Part shown: positions 1 to 9,058 of the stretch, piece by piece
How positions within the stretch are numbered: position 1 is the stretch's first letter
How the letters are laid out: every line of letters starts with the position of its first letter
DNA from: Halosaccharopolyspora lacisalsi
GTDB taxonomy: Bacteria > Actinomycetota > Actinomycetes > Mycobacteriales > Pseudonocardiaceae
Length of the DNA stretch: 64,000 bases
NCBI RefSeq assembly: GCF_014137975.1
Contig: NZ_JACGWZ010000001.1
Span: forward strand, 1,178,001-1,242,000
Reading direction: 5' to 3'
Translations under genes and position numbers: made by a program
The notes under the pieces: generated by a model
The model's database searches: none
Told to the model about the DNA's origin: nothing
What the model saw: the letters and a program-made list of their open reading frames with translations, nothing else

Positions 1-268
1 CACCCACCGAGCAGATCCACCCCGTCTTGTCCGTGTGCAGTAGTCACGCTGATCACTCCCGTCCGCGAGGCCTCCTGCCCGGAGACGGCGGAGAGAGCCA
101 CCCGCGATGCTCGCCCCCGGATCAACCACCCGTTCGGCCCAACGTGGACAGCGATACCGCGATCAGGATGCATGCGCTTGCTCCCGCTCAGCGTTTCGCC
201 ACGCCCGCGCACTCTTCCAGTTACTAGCTCGGAGCTGAGGGGATTGGTCGTGATCTCCTGGCGCCACG
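1..268. other. no gene recognised
   Basis: No reading frame here has a convincing start, ribosome binding site or recognisable protein. It lies downstream of vsr, which ends at 269. Confidence 0.5.
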
Positions 269-727
269 TCAACGACGTGGTCGCGTGCGCGCCCGCACGA
301 GGTGGACGATCCTGTCCGCGGCGGTGTCGGGATCCTCGTGCTCCCACACCCGGACGACGAGCCAACCGGCCTTGGTCAGCTCGGCGTCGGTGTCCCGATC
401 GCGGCGCACTACCCCGGCGAGCTTGCGGGCCCACCACTCCCGATTGCTCTTCGGCAGGGTCCCGTGCTCGGGGCAGGAGTGCCAGAAGCACCCGTCCACG
501 AACACCGCGATGCGCGGCCCGCGGATCAAGACGTCGACCCGGCGACGCCTGTTCCCTCCTCGGGGCGCCGCGTCGACGAGGAACCGCAGGCCGCGGCGGT
601 GCAGCGCTTTCCGCAGCCGCAACTCCGGACGGGTGTCTCTGCGTTTCGTCCTGCGCATCACCTTCGCCGTCGCAGCGGACGAGGCCGGCGGTGTCGGGCC
701 GGGATCGACGTACCGGTACGCGTTCAT
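269..727 (-). CDS. vsr: very short patch repair endonuclease Vsr
   Basis: A DNA mismatch endonuclease of the Vsr family. It nicks beside T:G mismatches that arise when 5-methylcytosine deaminates, usually as partner of a Dcm-type methyltransferase. The protein has 152 residues, the full family length. The N-terminal basic segment (MRRTKRRDTRPE, residues 24-35) precedes the catalytic core with Asp65 in RRVDVLIRG. The family signature FVDGCFWHSCPEH is at 76-88 and the closing VRVWEHE at 126-131. No cytosine methyltransferase is adjacent, so the usual partner is either elsewhere or lost. A decayed second copy lies near 16.3-16.7 kb. The family call is secure; the repair context is inferred. Confidence 0.93.
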   Translation of the reverse strand: MNAYRYVDPGPTPPASSAATAKVMRRTKRRDTRPELRLRKALHRRGLRFLVDAAPRGGNRRRRVDVLIRGPRIAVFVDGCFWHSCPEHGTLPKSNREWWARKLAGVVRRDRDTDAELTKAGWLVVRVWEHEDPDTAADRIVHLVRARTRPRR

Positions 728-1068
728 TCACGATTCCCCGACATCAGAGCTGGCAGGAGCAGGCAGTCGCACGCTGCGGCTGGCACCGGACTTGAGTAGC
801 AGAACGCGCGTCGCGCTCGTGCGAAATGACGTCCGACTCGCCGACTTGTCATCAATCAGAAACAGCAGCTGGACGGTGACGCAGGCGCTGGGGCAGGCGA
901 TGGGGCGCCTGACTCAGTGCCGGCGCAAGACTTCCTGGCCCATCGCCCTTCGATGACTGCTGTACTCCGCACGCGCTCCTTCGGGAGCTGCACGCGCGTC
1001 GGAGCGAGTGCAAGAACGCTGGTGGCGCGTTCCAGTGGTAGGCATGCTTGTTTGGTTGTGGCATGAGA
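728..1068. other. no gene recognised
   Basis: This stretch between vsr and the AbiE pair shows overlapping frames on both strands but none with a family signature. Its right end carries the palindrome described next. Confidence 0.45.
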
Positions 1069-1085
1069 GTAGGCTGGTAGCCTAC
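1069..1085. promoter_or_regulatory. palindromic operator candidate for the AbiE pair
   Basis: A perfect 7-bp inverted repeat, GTAGGCT-GGT-AGCCTAC, lies one base before the ribosome binding site GGAGG (1086-1090) of the first gene. AbiEi antitoxins are known to repress their own promoters through inverted repeats. Its use here is inferred from position. Confidence 0.55.
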
Positions 1086-1098
1086 GGAGGTGACGGTA

Positions 1099-1731
1099 AT
1101 GACGCCTACGACACCGCGCGTGCCTTCCGTGCTGTTGCGAGGTTCGTCCAGGGTGTTGCGGCCCCGCGACGCCGCCACCGTGTATGCGAATCCGCGTGGC
1201 GAGTTCGCACGGCTGGCCCGTGCCGGGGCGTTGCACCGGTTGGCAACCGGTTATTACGCCGTGGTTCCCGACGATCAGCTCGACCGGGGCTGGATTCCCG
1301 AGCTGGAGGCGGCCGCGTTGGGCATCGCGGCCGCTGACGAGGGCATCGGCTCGGTCGCACTGATGGGACTGTCCGCCGCCCGCGTACACGGGGCCGTCCC
1401 GCGCGCGCTGGCGATTGCGGTCGTGGCTGCCACCCGGCACCGGTCGACGCTGCACGTGGCCGACCGCGAGGCCACCGTGCTCTTCGTCCGTCGCCGCGTG
1501 GCCGCCCTGGACGTGCAACGCCACACCAGCGAGCTGGGCCAGGGATGGGTCACCACGATCGAACAAACGGTGCTCGATCTCGCCGCCCGCCCCGAGCTGG
1601 GTGGCCTGCCCGACCAAGCTCGCACCGCCGCCCACGATCTGCTGGCCCGCTGCGATCACCAGCTGCTGGATGAACTGGCAGTCGGACAGCGCCGCCAAGC
1701 CAGCCTCGCCCGTCTCCGCGCAGCCGCCTAA
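1099..1731 (+). CDS. abiEi: AbiEi-type antitoxin (type IV toxin-antitoxin)
   Basis: The antitoxin half of an AbiE-like system: a winged-helix protein that represses its own operon and counteracts the nucleotidyltransferase toxin without a stable complex. The N-terminus shows the typical 'LRPRDAATVYANPRGEF...LARAGALHRLATGYYAV' layout of the AbiEi_4-type domain (residues about 18-55). Helical C-terminal repeats follow, with a TIEQTVLDLAARPELGG motif. I start it at ATG 1099, because GGAGG at 1086-1090 is 8 nt upstream. A GTG at 1090 would overlap that site. The toxin gene begins 2 nt after the stop, so the two genes form an operon. Confidence 0.85.
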   Translation: MTPTTPRVPSVLLRGSSRVLRPRDAATVYANPRGEFARLARAGALHRLATGYYAVVPDDQLDRGWIPELEAAALGIAAADEGIGSVALMGLSAARVHGAVPRALAIAVVAATRHRSTLHVADREATVLFVRRRVAALDVQRHTSELGQGWVTTIEQTVLDLAARPELGGLPDQARTAAHDLLARCDHQLLDELAVGQRRQASLARLRAAA

Positions 1732-1733
1732 CC

Positions 1734-2513
1734 ATGCTCGACCCTCGTGAAGAAGCCGCCATCGCCGAGCAATTCGGCGTGGCCCGCGCCCAGGTGCGCC
1801 GGGACCACCTCATCTCCCACCTGCTCGCGGCCATCAGCGACCGTCTGGCCGACGAGGTCATCTTCTTCGGCGGCACCGCCCTCTCCCGCACGTTCGCCCC
1901 TGACGGGCGGCTGTCCGAAGACATCGACCTCATCGCCTGCAGCAGCCGCAGCAGCACAGCCGAGGCGCTCGAGACAACGCTGCTTCGCACGACCCGGCGC
2001 GAATTTCCGGGTCTCATCTGGCAACCGGCACTCACCTCGGTCCGTGACGCCACGCCCGCCGTGCTTGCCGCACCCGACGGCACGACCGTGCGCGTGCAGC
2101 TGCTGAGTTCCACCGGCTACGCGCCCTGGCCGACCGAGCAGCGCCCGCTCGTGCAGCGCTACAGCGACGCCGCACCCGCCGCGCTGAGCGTGCCCACCGC
2201 ACCCGCCTTCGCAGCCTGGAAAACCACCGCTTGGGCACACCGCGCCACCTCCCGAGATCTCTACGATCTCTGGCTGCTCGCCCGCCTCGGCGCCATCACC
2301 ACCGACGCCGCCGAGCTGTTCACACGCCTCGGCCCCACCAACAAGCCCCCATCCAGGGCACTCTTCACTCACGCCCCCGACGAGCAAACGTGGCACCGCG
2401 AACTCGCAGGCCAAACCCACCTCGACATCACCGCGAACGCCGCACTCACCTACGTCCACGACACCTGGCTCGACGCCTCCTCGCAGGACAGCGACGTAGG
2501 AGATGCTCGGTGA
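1734..2513 (+). CDS. abiEii: AbiEii-type nucleotidyltransferase toxin
   Basis: A toxin of the AbiEii/AbiGii family, DNA polymerase beta-like nucleotidyltransferases that arrest growth, some by modifying tRNA; the pair can abort phage infection. The 259-residue protein has the four family motifs. These are GGTALSR (46-52), SEDIDL (61-66, the two metal-binding Asp residues), Lys164 in AWKTTAW, and RDLYDLWLL (175-183). Full motif conservation suggests an active toxin. It directly follows its antitoxin and is followed by a strong terminator at 2592. The target is not readable from sequence. Confidence 0.9.
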   Translation: MLDPREEAAIAEQFGVARAQVRRDHLISHLLAAISDRLADEVIFFGGTALSRTFAPDGRLSEDIDLIACSSRSSTAEALETTLLRTTRREFPGLIWQPALTSVRDATPAVLAAPDGTTVRVQLLSSTGYAPWPTEQRPLVQRYSDAAPAALSVPTAPAFAAWKTTAWAHRATSRDLYDLWLLARLGAITTDAAELFTRLGPTNKPPSRALFTHAPDEQTWHRELAGQTHLDITANAALTYVHDTWLDASSQDSDVGDAR

Positions 2514-2591
2514 TCATTCGCATCCCCCGCGTCACCCACTCAGCCGCAGCCGGGTGGATAGTGCGCAGCTCGCCCCTCCGACACAGCATTT

Positions 2592-2619
2592 ACCCCAGGT
2601 CAAGCTTGTTACCTGGGGT
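2592..2619 (+). terminator. rho-independent terminator after the AbiE operon
   Basis: Perfect 9-bp stem ACCCCAGGT / ACCTGGGGT with a 10-nt loop, followed by TCTTTGTG, 79 nt after the toxin stop codon. Confidence 0.8.
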
Positions 2620-2772
2620 TCTTTGTGTTCGATGCCTGTCACGCTGAGTTGGCATGGTGCTGACCTGCGATTCTGTGCGTGGGGGTGTGACTCGCCCTCG
2701 GATACGCTCGGTTCGTCCACGGGGTGTTCATCCATGGTTCGCGGCGAGGGTGTCGAGGGTGGTGATGGCTGT

Positions 2773-4102
2773 TGTTGCGCGTCAGACTTTGTGGCTCAGG
2801 GGGTTATGTAGGTTCCTGAGCAGGAGGTTTTGACGATGTCACGTCCACCGGAGATCGCAGCGGAGGACAAGCAGCGAATCGTGTTGAGCGTGCTGTCCGG
2901 GGAGATGACCATCGCGTAGGCGGCTCGGCGCAACAAGGTCTCCGAGCAGTCGGTGTCGCGGTGGAAGTCTCAGTTTCTGGAGGCGGGCCGGGCCAGTCCG
3001 GCCGAAGGCGGCAAGTCGGGTCCGTCGTCGCGGGAGCAGCAGCTGCAGGCTGAGGTCGATGAGTTGATCACCGCGCTGGGTGAGGCCCATGTCGAGGTGC
3101 GGGCCTGGAAGAAGTCCGCGGAGTATCGGCTGGGCCCTACGAGGACCTCGAGATGATCCGATAAGACGCGGGGATGCCGGTCTCGAGGTTCGCGCGTCTG
3201 CTGGGCACTCCCCGCCGTTCGTATACCCGCTGGCTGTCCCGGTCTCGCACCGGCGATCCGCCGGCGAAAGGCCCATGGCCGGAACCGGTGATCTCCGCGG
3301 CGGAACCGATCGTGGAGAAATACGCCCAAGCGTGGCCGGCCTGGGGGGCATCGCAAGATCTATGGGCTGCTGGTTGCTGATGGGTATGACTTCTCGCTGT
3401 CCACCATGGAAAGGGCCATGCGCCGGCGGAACCTACTGCAGCCGGTGGCGTATCAGCACCAACGTCGCGAACACGCCAAGGCCCGCAAGGCCGCCTTCGC
3501 GGACAAGCCCACGGCTCCGCATCAGGTCTGGCAGCTGGATTTCTCCGAGTACGAGACCACCAGCGGTGGGGTGTGGCGACTGGTCGGATGCGCGGATTAT
3601 TATTCCAAGTACGAGTTCGGTTGGCACACCTCGACGACGAGCACAGTCGCCGATGTCATCGCCGCGGTCGAGCTGGCCATCGCCGAAACCGAACGGCTGG
3701 CCTAGCGATCGCTGACCGACCAGCAAACCGATCCGGACACCGGCGAAGTCCGGCCGATCACGCTGGTCACCGACAATGGTGCGGCGTTCAAGGCGGCTCG
3801 GTTTGAACGCTTCCTTCGTTCGCATCCGGAGCTGTCCCACATCCGCACGCGAGCGAACAACCCTGGACAAAACGGCGTGCGCGAGCGGGCGTTCGGCTCA
3901 TTGAAGTACGAACACCTCTACCGCATCGACATCGACGACGGCCAGACCCTGGCCACCGAAGCCGAGCAGTACCGGCAGGTGTTCAACCACACCCGCCCTC
4001 ACGAGACCCTCGGCCTCCGCCGACCCGCCGAAGTCCACCACGAAGATCAACAGACACAAGCATCAACCGAGTCAAACTGAGCCACTTCCTTGACGCGGGA
4101 CA
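2773..4102 (+). mobile_element. IS3-family insertion sequence, inactive
   Basis: About 1.33 kb bounded by imperfect inverted repeats of 26-27 bp that begin TG and end CA. Left end 2773-2799 and right end 4077-4102 share the motif CGCGTCA and the inner block GTGGCTCAG. I see no clear target duplication. The right end abuts a truncated IS630-type transposase, so this element probably landed inside it. Its own transposase is broken. Confidence 0.72.
2836..4080 (+). pseudogene. IS3-type transposase OrfA/OrfB, broken
   Basis: OrfA starts at ATG 2836 after AGGAGG and reads MSRPPEIAAEDKQRIVLSVL. An in-frame TAG at 2917-2919 interrupts it in the helix-turn-helix (a Glu codon in intact relatives would differ by one base). 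OrfB follows (from about 3174) with a frameshift at a run of six G near 3345 and a second in-frame TAG at 3703. The DDE core is still readable: first Asp in QLDFSEYE (about 3540), second in LVTDNGAAFK (about 3770), and Glu in RERAFGSLKYEH (about 3885). Three or more lesions mean no active enzyme. Confidence 0.85.
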
Positions 4103-5148
4103 TTGTTGGGCGGTATTGGAGCCGCTTGAGTCGGTTCCGGAGGATGCCGGCCAGGGAGTCGACGCCGTAGGCGGCCAGGTTGGCCACACTGGACTTGAGA
4201 TGCGCCCAAACAGCCTCGACCGGGTTGAGTCCGGTGTGTAACGGCAGCGTGTCGACGGTGAGCCAGTCGCTGCGGGCGGCGAGAACCTCGCGCATTGCGA
4301 CGCTGACGTGGGTGTTGAGTTGATCCCAGATCAGCATGATCGGCGCGTCCAGCTGCTGGTGCGCGGCGGATAGCAGGGCGGCGTAGTCAGTCTCGTTGAA
4401 GCTGCGTCGTCGTCGGCGTGTTCCGGGCCGGTGGATCCGCATCCGAGATCCAGCAGCCGAGTACGTTCACCCGGTTTGATACAGATCAACGCTGCGATCG
4501 AGATGCGCCCGGAGCCTCGGCCGGACACCCGCACAACAGAAGTGCGTCCTCGGAGTGACCAGGTGCGGGCTTTTTGGCGGCCTCAGGGTGTGCCCGTCTT
4601 CGTCTTCGAAGCAGATCCAGGCGTCCTGGGCCGCCGCCCTTTTACCCGCTGCCACGTCTCCTCCCGCCACGTGGCTACCGCGTGCTCATCGCGTTCGGCC
4701 GCCCGGTGGATCGGTACCTGTGGTGACCAGCTCAGCCGGTACAGCAGCAGCGACACGCCTCGCAGCGAGTACCGGATGCCGAACAGGCAACGGATCAGCT
4801 CGGCAACACGGGACAGCGTCCAGCGTTGACCCTCCACGTAGCCGACCGCCGCAGGCCCGGACAGCAACTCCTGCTCCAACCGGGCCAGCTGGTCGGCATC
4901 GAGTCGGCACTGTGCTCCGCCTGCATCGCGCGAGACCAGCGCCTCGGTACCGCCCTCACGCCAGGGCTGCCATGCGTAGACTGACTTCGGCGAGACCCGC
5001 AACCGGCGGGCAACCTCAGCCACCGACACTGGCTGCTCGAACAGGCCCGCTCCTGCAGACGCACCCGCTCCCGCCGCGCCCGTTCCGGGGCGGTCAACCC
5101 GCCCCGTCTGGATACCGCATATACCAGATCTACCCACTCCCCAGCCAC
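4103..5148 (-). pseudogene. IS630-type transposase, degraded and truncated
   Basis: Reading on the minus strand from about 5148, the usual IS630-family order is visible but split over three frames. First comes RGGLTAPERARRERVRLQE, then a helix-turn-helix (VSVAEVARRLRVSPKSVYAW, about 5030-4970) and CFEDEDGHTLRPPK (about 4610). RGSGRISIAALICIKPGERTR follows, then the DDE C-terminus with IWDQLNTHVS (about 4310) and LNPVEAVWAHLKSSVANLAAYGVD (about 4210). The C-terminal tail is missing exactly where the IS3-type element begins at 4102. It is therefore both frameshifted and cut. Confidence 0.85.
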
Positions 5149-5235
5149 TCACCTCCCGCACTTCAACATCAGTAGTGCTAAGCCGGGATCTGCTGGTTGT
5201 TGACTGGCGTTCGCCGTGTCCTGCCCCGCATGTGG

Positions 5236-5257
5236 GTGCACGTGAGGTTCACCGTGC
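5236..5257 (+). promoter_or_regulatory. PHO-box-like direct repeat
   Basis: Two 11-nt units, GTGCACGTGAG and GTTCACCGTGC, stand about 100 nt before the first gene of the phosphatase cluster. Actinomycete PhoP binds 11-nt direct repeats related to GTTCACC. Only the second unit matches well, so this is a candidate. Confidence 0.35.
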
Positions 5258-5354
5258 GGAGCTGTGTGCGACAGCGTGCGTGCACGAGCATGTCGTCCGG
5301 CGGCGCCAGACTCACTCGTCAGTGTGATGACGCTGCTGTGACGAAGGGTGCACG

Positions 5355-6479
5355 ATGTTGCGCGTTCCAAGATGTCTTCGAGGTTTCCTGGCTGCGGCCA
5401 CCGCGGCCGGCTGCGTTCTCGGCCTGGCCGTGCCTGTGGGAGCTTCGCCGTCCCGTCCCGGAGAGGATACTCGCCCCAGTAATGGTCCGGAGCGGTTCGA
5501 TCTGCAGGCGCACCGCGGCGGTATCGGCCTGGTCGTGGAGAGCACGCTGGCGGCGTTCGCGAACGCGCTCGAGCTCGGGGTAAGCACGCTCGAGCTGGAC
5601 GTGCAGATCACCGAGGACCGGCGTGCGGTCGTCACGCATGACCGGCAGGTCTCCGCCGCTGTGTGCCAGGACACCGGTCCCGCGTTCCCCGGCGATGCGG
5701 AGTATCCCTACGTCGGCAAGTACGTGCACACGTTGACCCTGGCGCAGGTGCGCACGCTGGACTGCGGGTCGCGGACCAAGCCGCAGTACCCGGGGCAGCG
5801 TCCGGTGCCCGGCGCCCGGATGGCGTTGCTGTCGGAGGTGTTCGACCTCGTCGAGCGCTACCGCGCCAAGCAGGTCGACTTCAACATCGAGACGAAGGTC
5901 GAGGCTGCGGCACCGGAGGAGACCGCGCCGCGGGAGCAGTTCGTCCAGATCGTGGCACGCGAGGTCCGCGAGGCCGGGTTGCTGGAGCGGGTCAGCATCC
6001 AGAGCTTCGACTGGGGTGCGCTGATGCGGATGCGTGAGGTGGAGCCGCGGCTGCCGCTGGTGGCCCTGACCAACGGCGACTTCCTCGAGGTCGGCCGGCC
6101 GGGCGCGTCCCCGTGGCTGGGCGGGATCGACATCGACGACTACGGCGGCGATCTCGTGGCCGCCGCGGAATCGTTCGGCGCCGACGCGATCTCGCCGGTG
6201 CACGGGATGCCGCAGGACGGCCGCGTCACCGACCCCGACTACCGGCCCTACACCACCCCCGAACTCGTCGTCCGCGCGCACGAGGCCGGTCTCGCGGTGA
6301 TCCCGTGGACGGTCAACGACAAGCCCACCATGGCCTCCCTCATCGACACCGGCGTCGACGGGCTCATCACCGATTACCCCGACCGGCTGCGCGAGCTGAT
6401 GGCCGACCGCGGACTCAAGCTGCCCAAGACCTACCGGCGCCCGCACGGCCCGCGCCACGCGGGCGGAGGCACGGCGTGA
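5355..6479 (+). CDS. secreted glycerophosphodiester phosphodiesterase
   Basis: Hydrolyses glycerophosphodiesters to glycerol 3-phosphate and an alcohol, outside the membrane. The 374-residue protein starts with a Sec-type signal peptide (basic MLRVPRCLRG, then a hydrophobic stretch to about residue 30). The GDPD TIM-barrel catalytic set follows: HR at 53-54, STLELDVQ around 79-83 with the metal ligands, and His95 in VVTHDRQ. The C-terminal IPWTVND...GVDGLITDYPDRL is also typical. The ribosome binding site GAAGGG precedes ATG 5355. Its TGA overlaps the GTG of the next phosphatase gene, so the two are co-translated. The cluster points to phosphate scavenging. Confidence 0.92.
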   Translation: MLRVPRCLRGFLAAATAAGCVLGLAVPVGASPSRPGEDTRPSNGPERFDLQAHRGGIGLVVESTLAAFANALELGVSTLELDVQITEDRRAVVTHDRQVSAAVCQDTGPAFPGDAEYPYVGKYVHTLTLAQVRTLDCGSRTKPQYPGQRPVPGARMALLSEVFDLVERYRAKQVDFNIETKVEAAAPEETAPREQFVQIVAREVREAGLLERVSIQSFDWGALMRMREVEPRLPLVALTNGDFLEVGRPGASPWLGGIDIDDYGGDLVAAAESFGADAISPVHGMPQDGRVTDPDYRPYTTPELVVRAHEAGLAVIPWTVNDKPTMASLIDTGVDGLITDYPDRLRELMADRGLKLPKTYRRPHGPRHAGGGTA

Positions 6480-9040
6480 CGGGCGAGCAGCCGGTGGGGC
6501 GGATCAGCCGTAGGAACTTCCTCGGTGGCGCGAGCGCGACCGCGGTGCTGCTCGGCACCGGTGCGCTGAACAGTGGGCAGGCACACGCGCTGCCACCCGA
6601 GCTGGGCGACCCGTTCACCCTCGGCGTCGCCTCGGGCGACCCGCTGCCCGACTCGGTCGTGCTCTGGACTCGCCTCGCGCCCGACCCGGTGGCCGCCGAC
6701 GGACGGGGCGGGATGCCACCCGAGACGTTCGGGGTGCGCTACGAGGTCGCCGAGGACCGGGAGTTCGGGCGCATCGTCCGTCGCGGCGCGGCGGAGGCGA
6801 CCCCCGAGCTGGGACACTCGGTGCACCCCGAGGTCGACGGCCTGCGGCCGGGACGGGAGTACTTCTACCGATTCCGCGCGGGCCGTGCCGTCAGTCCGGT
6901 GGGGCGGACCCGGACCGCGCCCGCGCGCGGTGCCCGCGTCGACCGCCTGCGGTTCGCGCTGGCCTCCTGCCAGGCGTGGGTCGGCGGGCGCTACGCCGCA
7001 TACCGCACGATGGCCGAAGACGACCTCGACTTCGTCGTCCACGTCGGGGACTACATCTACGAGGGTGGTGGAACGCGGACCCTGGCAGACTTCCGGTTGC
7101 TCCATGCCCGCTACAAGGGCTCGGAGGACCTGCGGGCGGCGCACGCCGCGTTCGCCTTCGTCACCACCTTCGACGACCACGAGGTGGACAACAACTGGAC
7201 AGGCGACGTCCCGCAGGACGACACGCCCAGCTTCCTCGAGCTGCGCGCCAACGCGTTCCAGGCCTACTACGAGCACCTCCCGCTGCGGATCGGTGCCCGG
7301 CCGGACGGCGCGGACATGCGGCTGTACCGCAGGTTCACCTTCGGCGATCTGCTCGAGCTCACCGTCCTCGACACCCGCCAGTACCGCACCGACCAGGCCG
7401 ACGGCCGGTTCATCGCGCCCAGGGACACCGACGCGCTCGACGGCGACCGGACGATGACCGGAGCCAAGCAGGAACGGTGGCTGCTCGACGGTCTGGCCGG
7501 CTCGCGGGCCCGGTGGAACGCGATCGGCCAGCAGACGATCATGGCGTTCTACGACTACGACACCAGCGAGAGCGTGAGCATCAACCACGACCAGTGGGAC
7601 GGCTACGCCGCGGCGCGTGACCGGCTGCTCGGGTTCGTCGCCGAACGCAGGCCGTCGAACGTTGTCGTGCTCTCCGGCGACTGGCACTCCTCGTGGGTCA
7701 ACGACCTCAAGGCCGACTTCACCGACCCCGGCTCGGAGACCCTGGCCACCGAGTTCGTCGGCACCTCGATCAGTTCGGGCTGCGGCTGGCGCGACTCCGT
7801 TGCCGCAGCGCTCGGCGCCAACCCACACGTGAAGTTCTTCGACGGGGACTTCCGCGGCTACACCCGCTGCACCGTCACCCCCGCGAAATGGCGCACCGAC
7901 TACCGCGTCGTCAACGACCCTTCCGACCCGGCGGGGCCGGCGTTCACGCTCGCCTCCTTCGCCGTGGCCGACGGGGTGGCAGGTGCGCGGAGGCTCGACA
8001 CAGGCGACGGCATCTCCGGGGAGGTGACCGACGCCGACGGCGGCGCGACCTTGGCGAGCGTCGCCGTGGAGGCACGTACCCCGAATGGGACAGTCGCCGG
8101 GCGGGGCAGCACCGATCCGGACGGCCGGTACCGGCTGCTGGTCACTCCCGGCGACTACGAGGTGGTCGCCACGGCGGGCAGCTACCGGACCGCGAGCCGC
8201 GCCGTCACCGTCCCCGCGGACGGTGTGGCACAGGTGGACCTCACGCTGCAACGACTCACCGGGGCGGCCGCCGGAATCGGCAAACGGCTCGCCAGCTCGC
8301 TCGCGCAGGCCTCCACCGAGGACATCGTAATCGAGAACGGGATGCTCGCCATGGTGGTGGCCGCGGTGACCGAGGACGGGCAGCTGCGCGGTACCACCCG
8401 CGGCAAGGTACTGGACATGGCAATACGGGGACGTGCCGACCAGCTCGACTGGATCAACGTTGGATACGCCTCCGCCACCGAGCCTGCGGGTACCGAGGCG
8501 TGGCAGCAGACCACGGTGCGCTACGACGATGTCCGAGTGGAGCGGCCGGGACCCGGCAGCGCGGCCGTGCGCGCGAGCGGGTCGGCCACGGACTTCCCGG
8601 CGTTGCGGGTGAGCACCACCTACCGGATCGAGCCGGAGCAACCGTGGATCGTGGCCGAGTCCACTTTCACCAATACCGGTTCGGCACCGATCACCTCCTG
8701 GATCGGGGACTCGATGGACCACGACGGCGCAGGCCAGCGCAGCGGCGTGCCTGGGCACGGAACCATCACCACGCCCTACGGCAGCCCCCGGCACTACGAA
8801 CCCACCGAACCGTGGATCGGCCAGACCGGCACCGATCCGCAGACCTACGGCCTGATCTACGACGATGGCTACCCGGGCCTCACCGCCCAGGCGACCGGCA
8901 ACTGGGTGCTCAGCCAGCTCCGGGTGGACATCCCGCCCGCCGGTAGCACCACCTTCACCCGGCGGATCGTCGCCGTCGACAACGCTGGGGCGATCGATCC
9001 GTTCGCCGTGCTGTCCGAGCTCTACCGCGCGAGCCGCTGA
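6476..9040 (+). CDS. phoD: PhoD-type alkaline phosphatase with C-terminal extension, Tat-exported
   Basis: An extracellular metallophosphatase/phosphodiesterase of the PhoD family. I start it at GTG 6476, which overlaps the preceding stop (GTGA) and yields a Tat signal with RISRRNFLGG at residues 9-18 and cleavage near residue 38. The PhoD core shows FALASCQAW (about 160), VHVGDYIYEGG (about 189), FDDHEVDNNW (about 231) and LSGDWHSSW (about 399), the metal-binding Asp/His set. The protein is about 854 residues, much longer than ordinary PhoD (about 520). A carboxypeptidase-regulatory-like beta domain (about 512-592) and a beta-rich module to residue 854 have been added. The role of the extension is unknown; substrate or surface binding is possible. 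Confidence 0.9.
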   Translation: MTGEQPVGRISRRNFLGGASATAVLLGTGALNSGQAHALPPELGDPFTLGVASGDPLPDSVVLWTRLAPDPVAADGRGGMPPETFGVRYEVAEDREFGRIVRRGAAEATPELGHSVHPEVDGLRPGREYFYRFRAGRAVSPVGRTRTAPARGARVDRLRFALASCQAWVGGRYAAYRTMAEDDLDFVVHVGDYIYEGGGTRTLADFRLLHARYKGSEDLRAAHAAFAFVTTFDDHEVDNNWTGDVPQDDTPSFLELRANAFQAYYEHLPLRIGARPDGADMRLYRRFTFGDLLELTVLDTRQYRTDQADGRFIAPRDTDALDGDRTMTGAKQERWLLDGLAGSRARWNAIGQQTIMAFYDYDTSESVSINHDQWDGYAAARDRLLGFVAERRPSNVVVLSGDWHSSWVNDLKADFTDPGSETLATEFVGTSISSGCGWRDSVAAALGANPHVKFFDGDFRGYTRCTVTPAKWRTDYRVVNDPSDPAGPAFTLASFAVADGVAGARRLDTGDGISGEVTDADGGATLASVAVEARTPNGTVAGRGSTDPDGRYRLLVTPGDYEVVATAGSYRTASRAVTVPADGVAQVDLTLQRLTGAAAGIGKRLASSLAQASTEDIVIENGMLAMVVAAVTEDGQLRGTTRGKVLDMAIRGRADQLDWINVGYASATEPAGTEAWQQTTVRYDDVRVERPGPGSAAVRASGSATDFPALRVSTTYRIEPEQPWIVAESTFTNTGSAPITSWIGDSMDHDGAGQRSGVPGHGTITTPYGSPRHYEPTEPWIGQTGTDPQTYGLIYDDGYPGLTAQATGNWVLSQLRVDIPPAGSTTFTRRIVAVDNAGAIDPFAVLSELYRASR

Positions 9041-9058
9041 CCTCGAATGGGAGTGTCC

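Noticed and set aside
2769-4106. Target-site duplication around the IS3-type element
   Set aside because: The three to four bases outside the inferred ends differ (TGT versus TTG), so no duplication can be claimed.
6431-8794. A 787-codon open frame on the minus strand opposite the long PhoD gene
   Set aside because: It is a GC-rich shadow: Arg/Gly/Val-heavy, no family motif, and completely antisense to a gene with clear catalytic residues.
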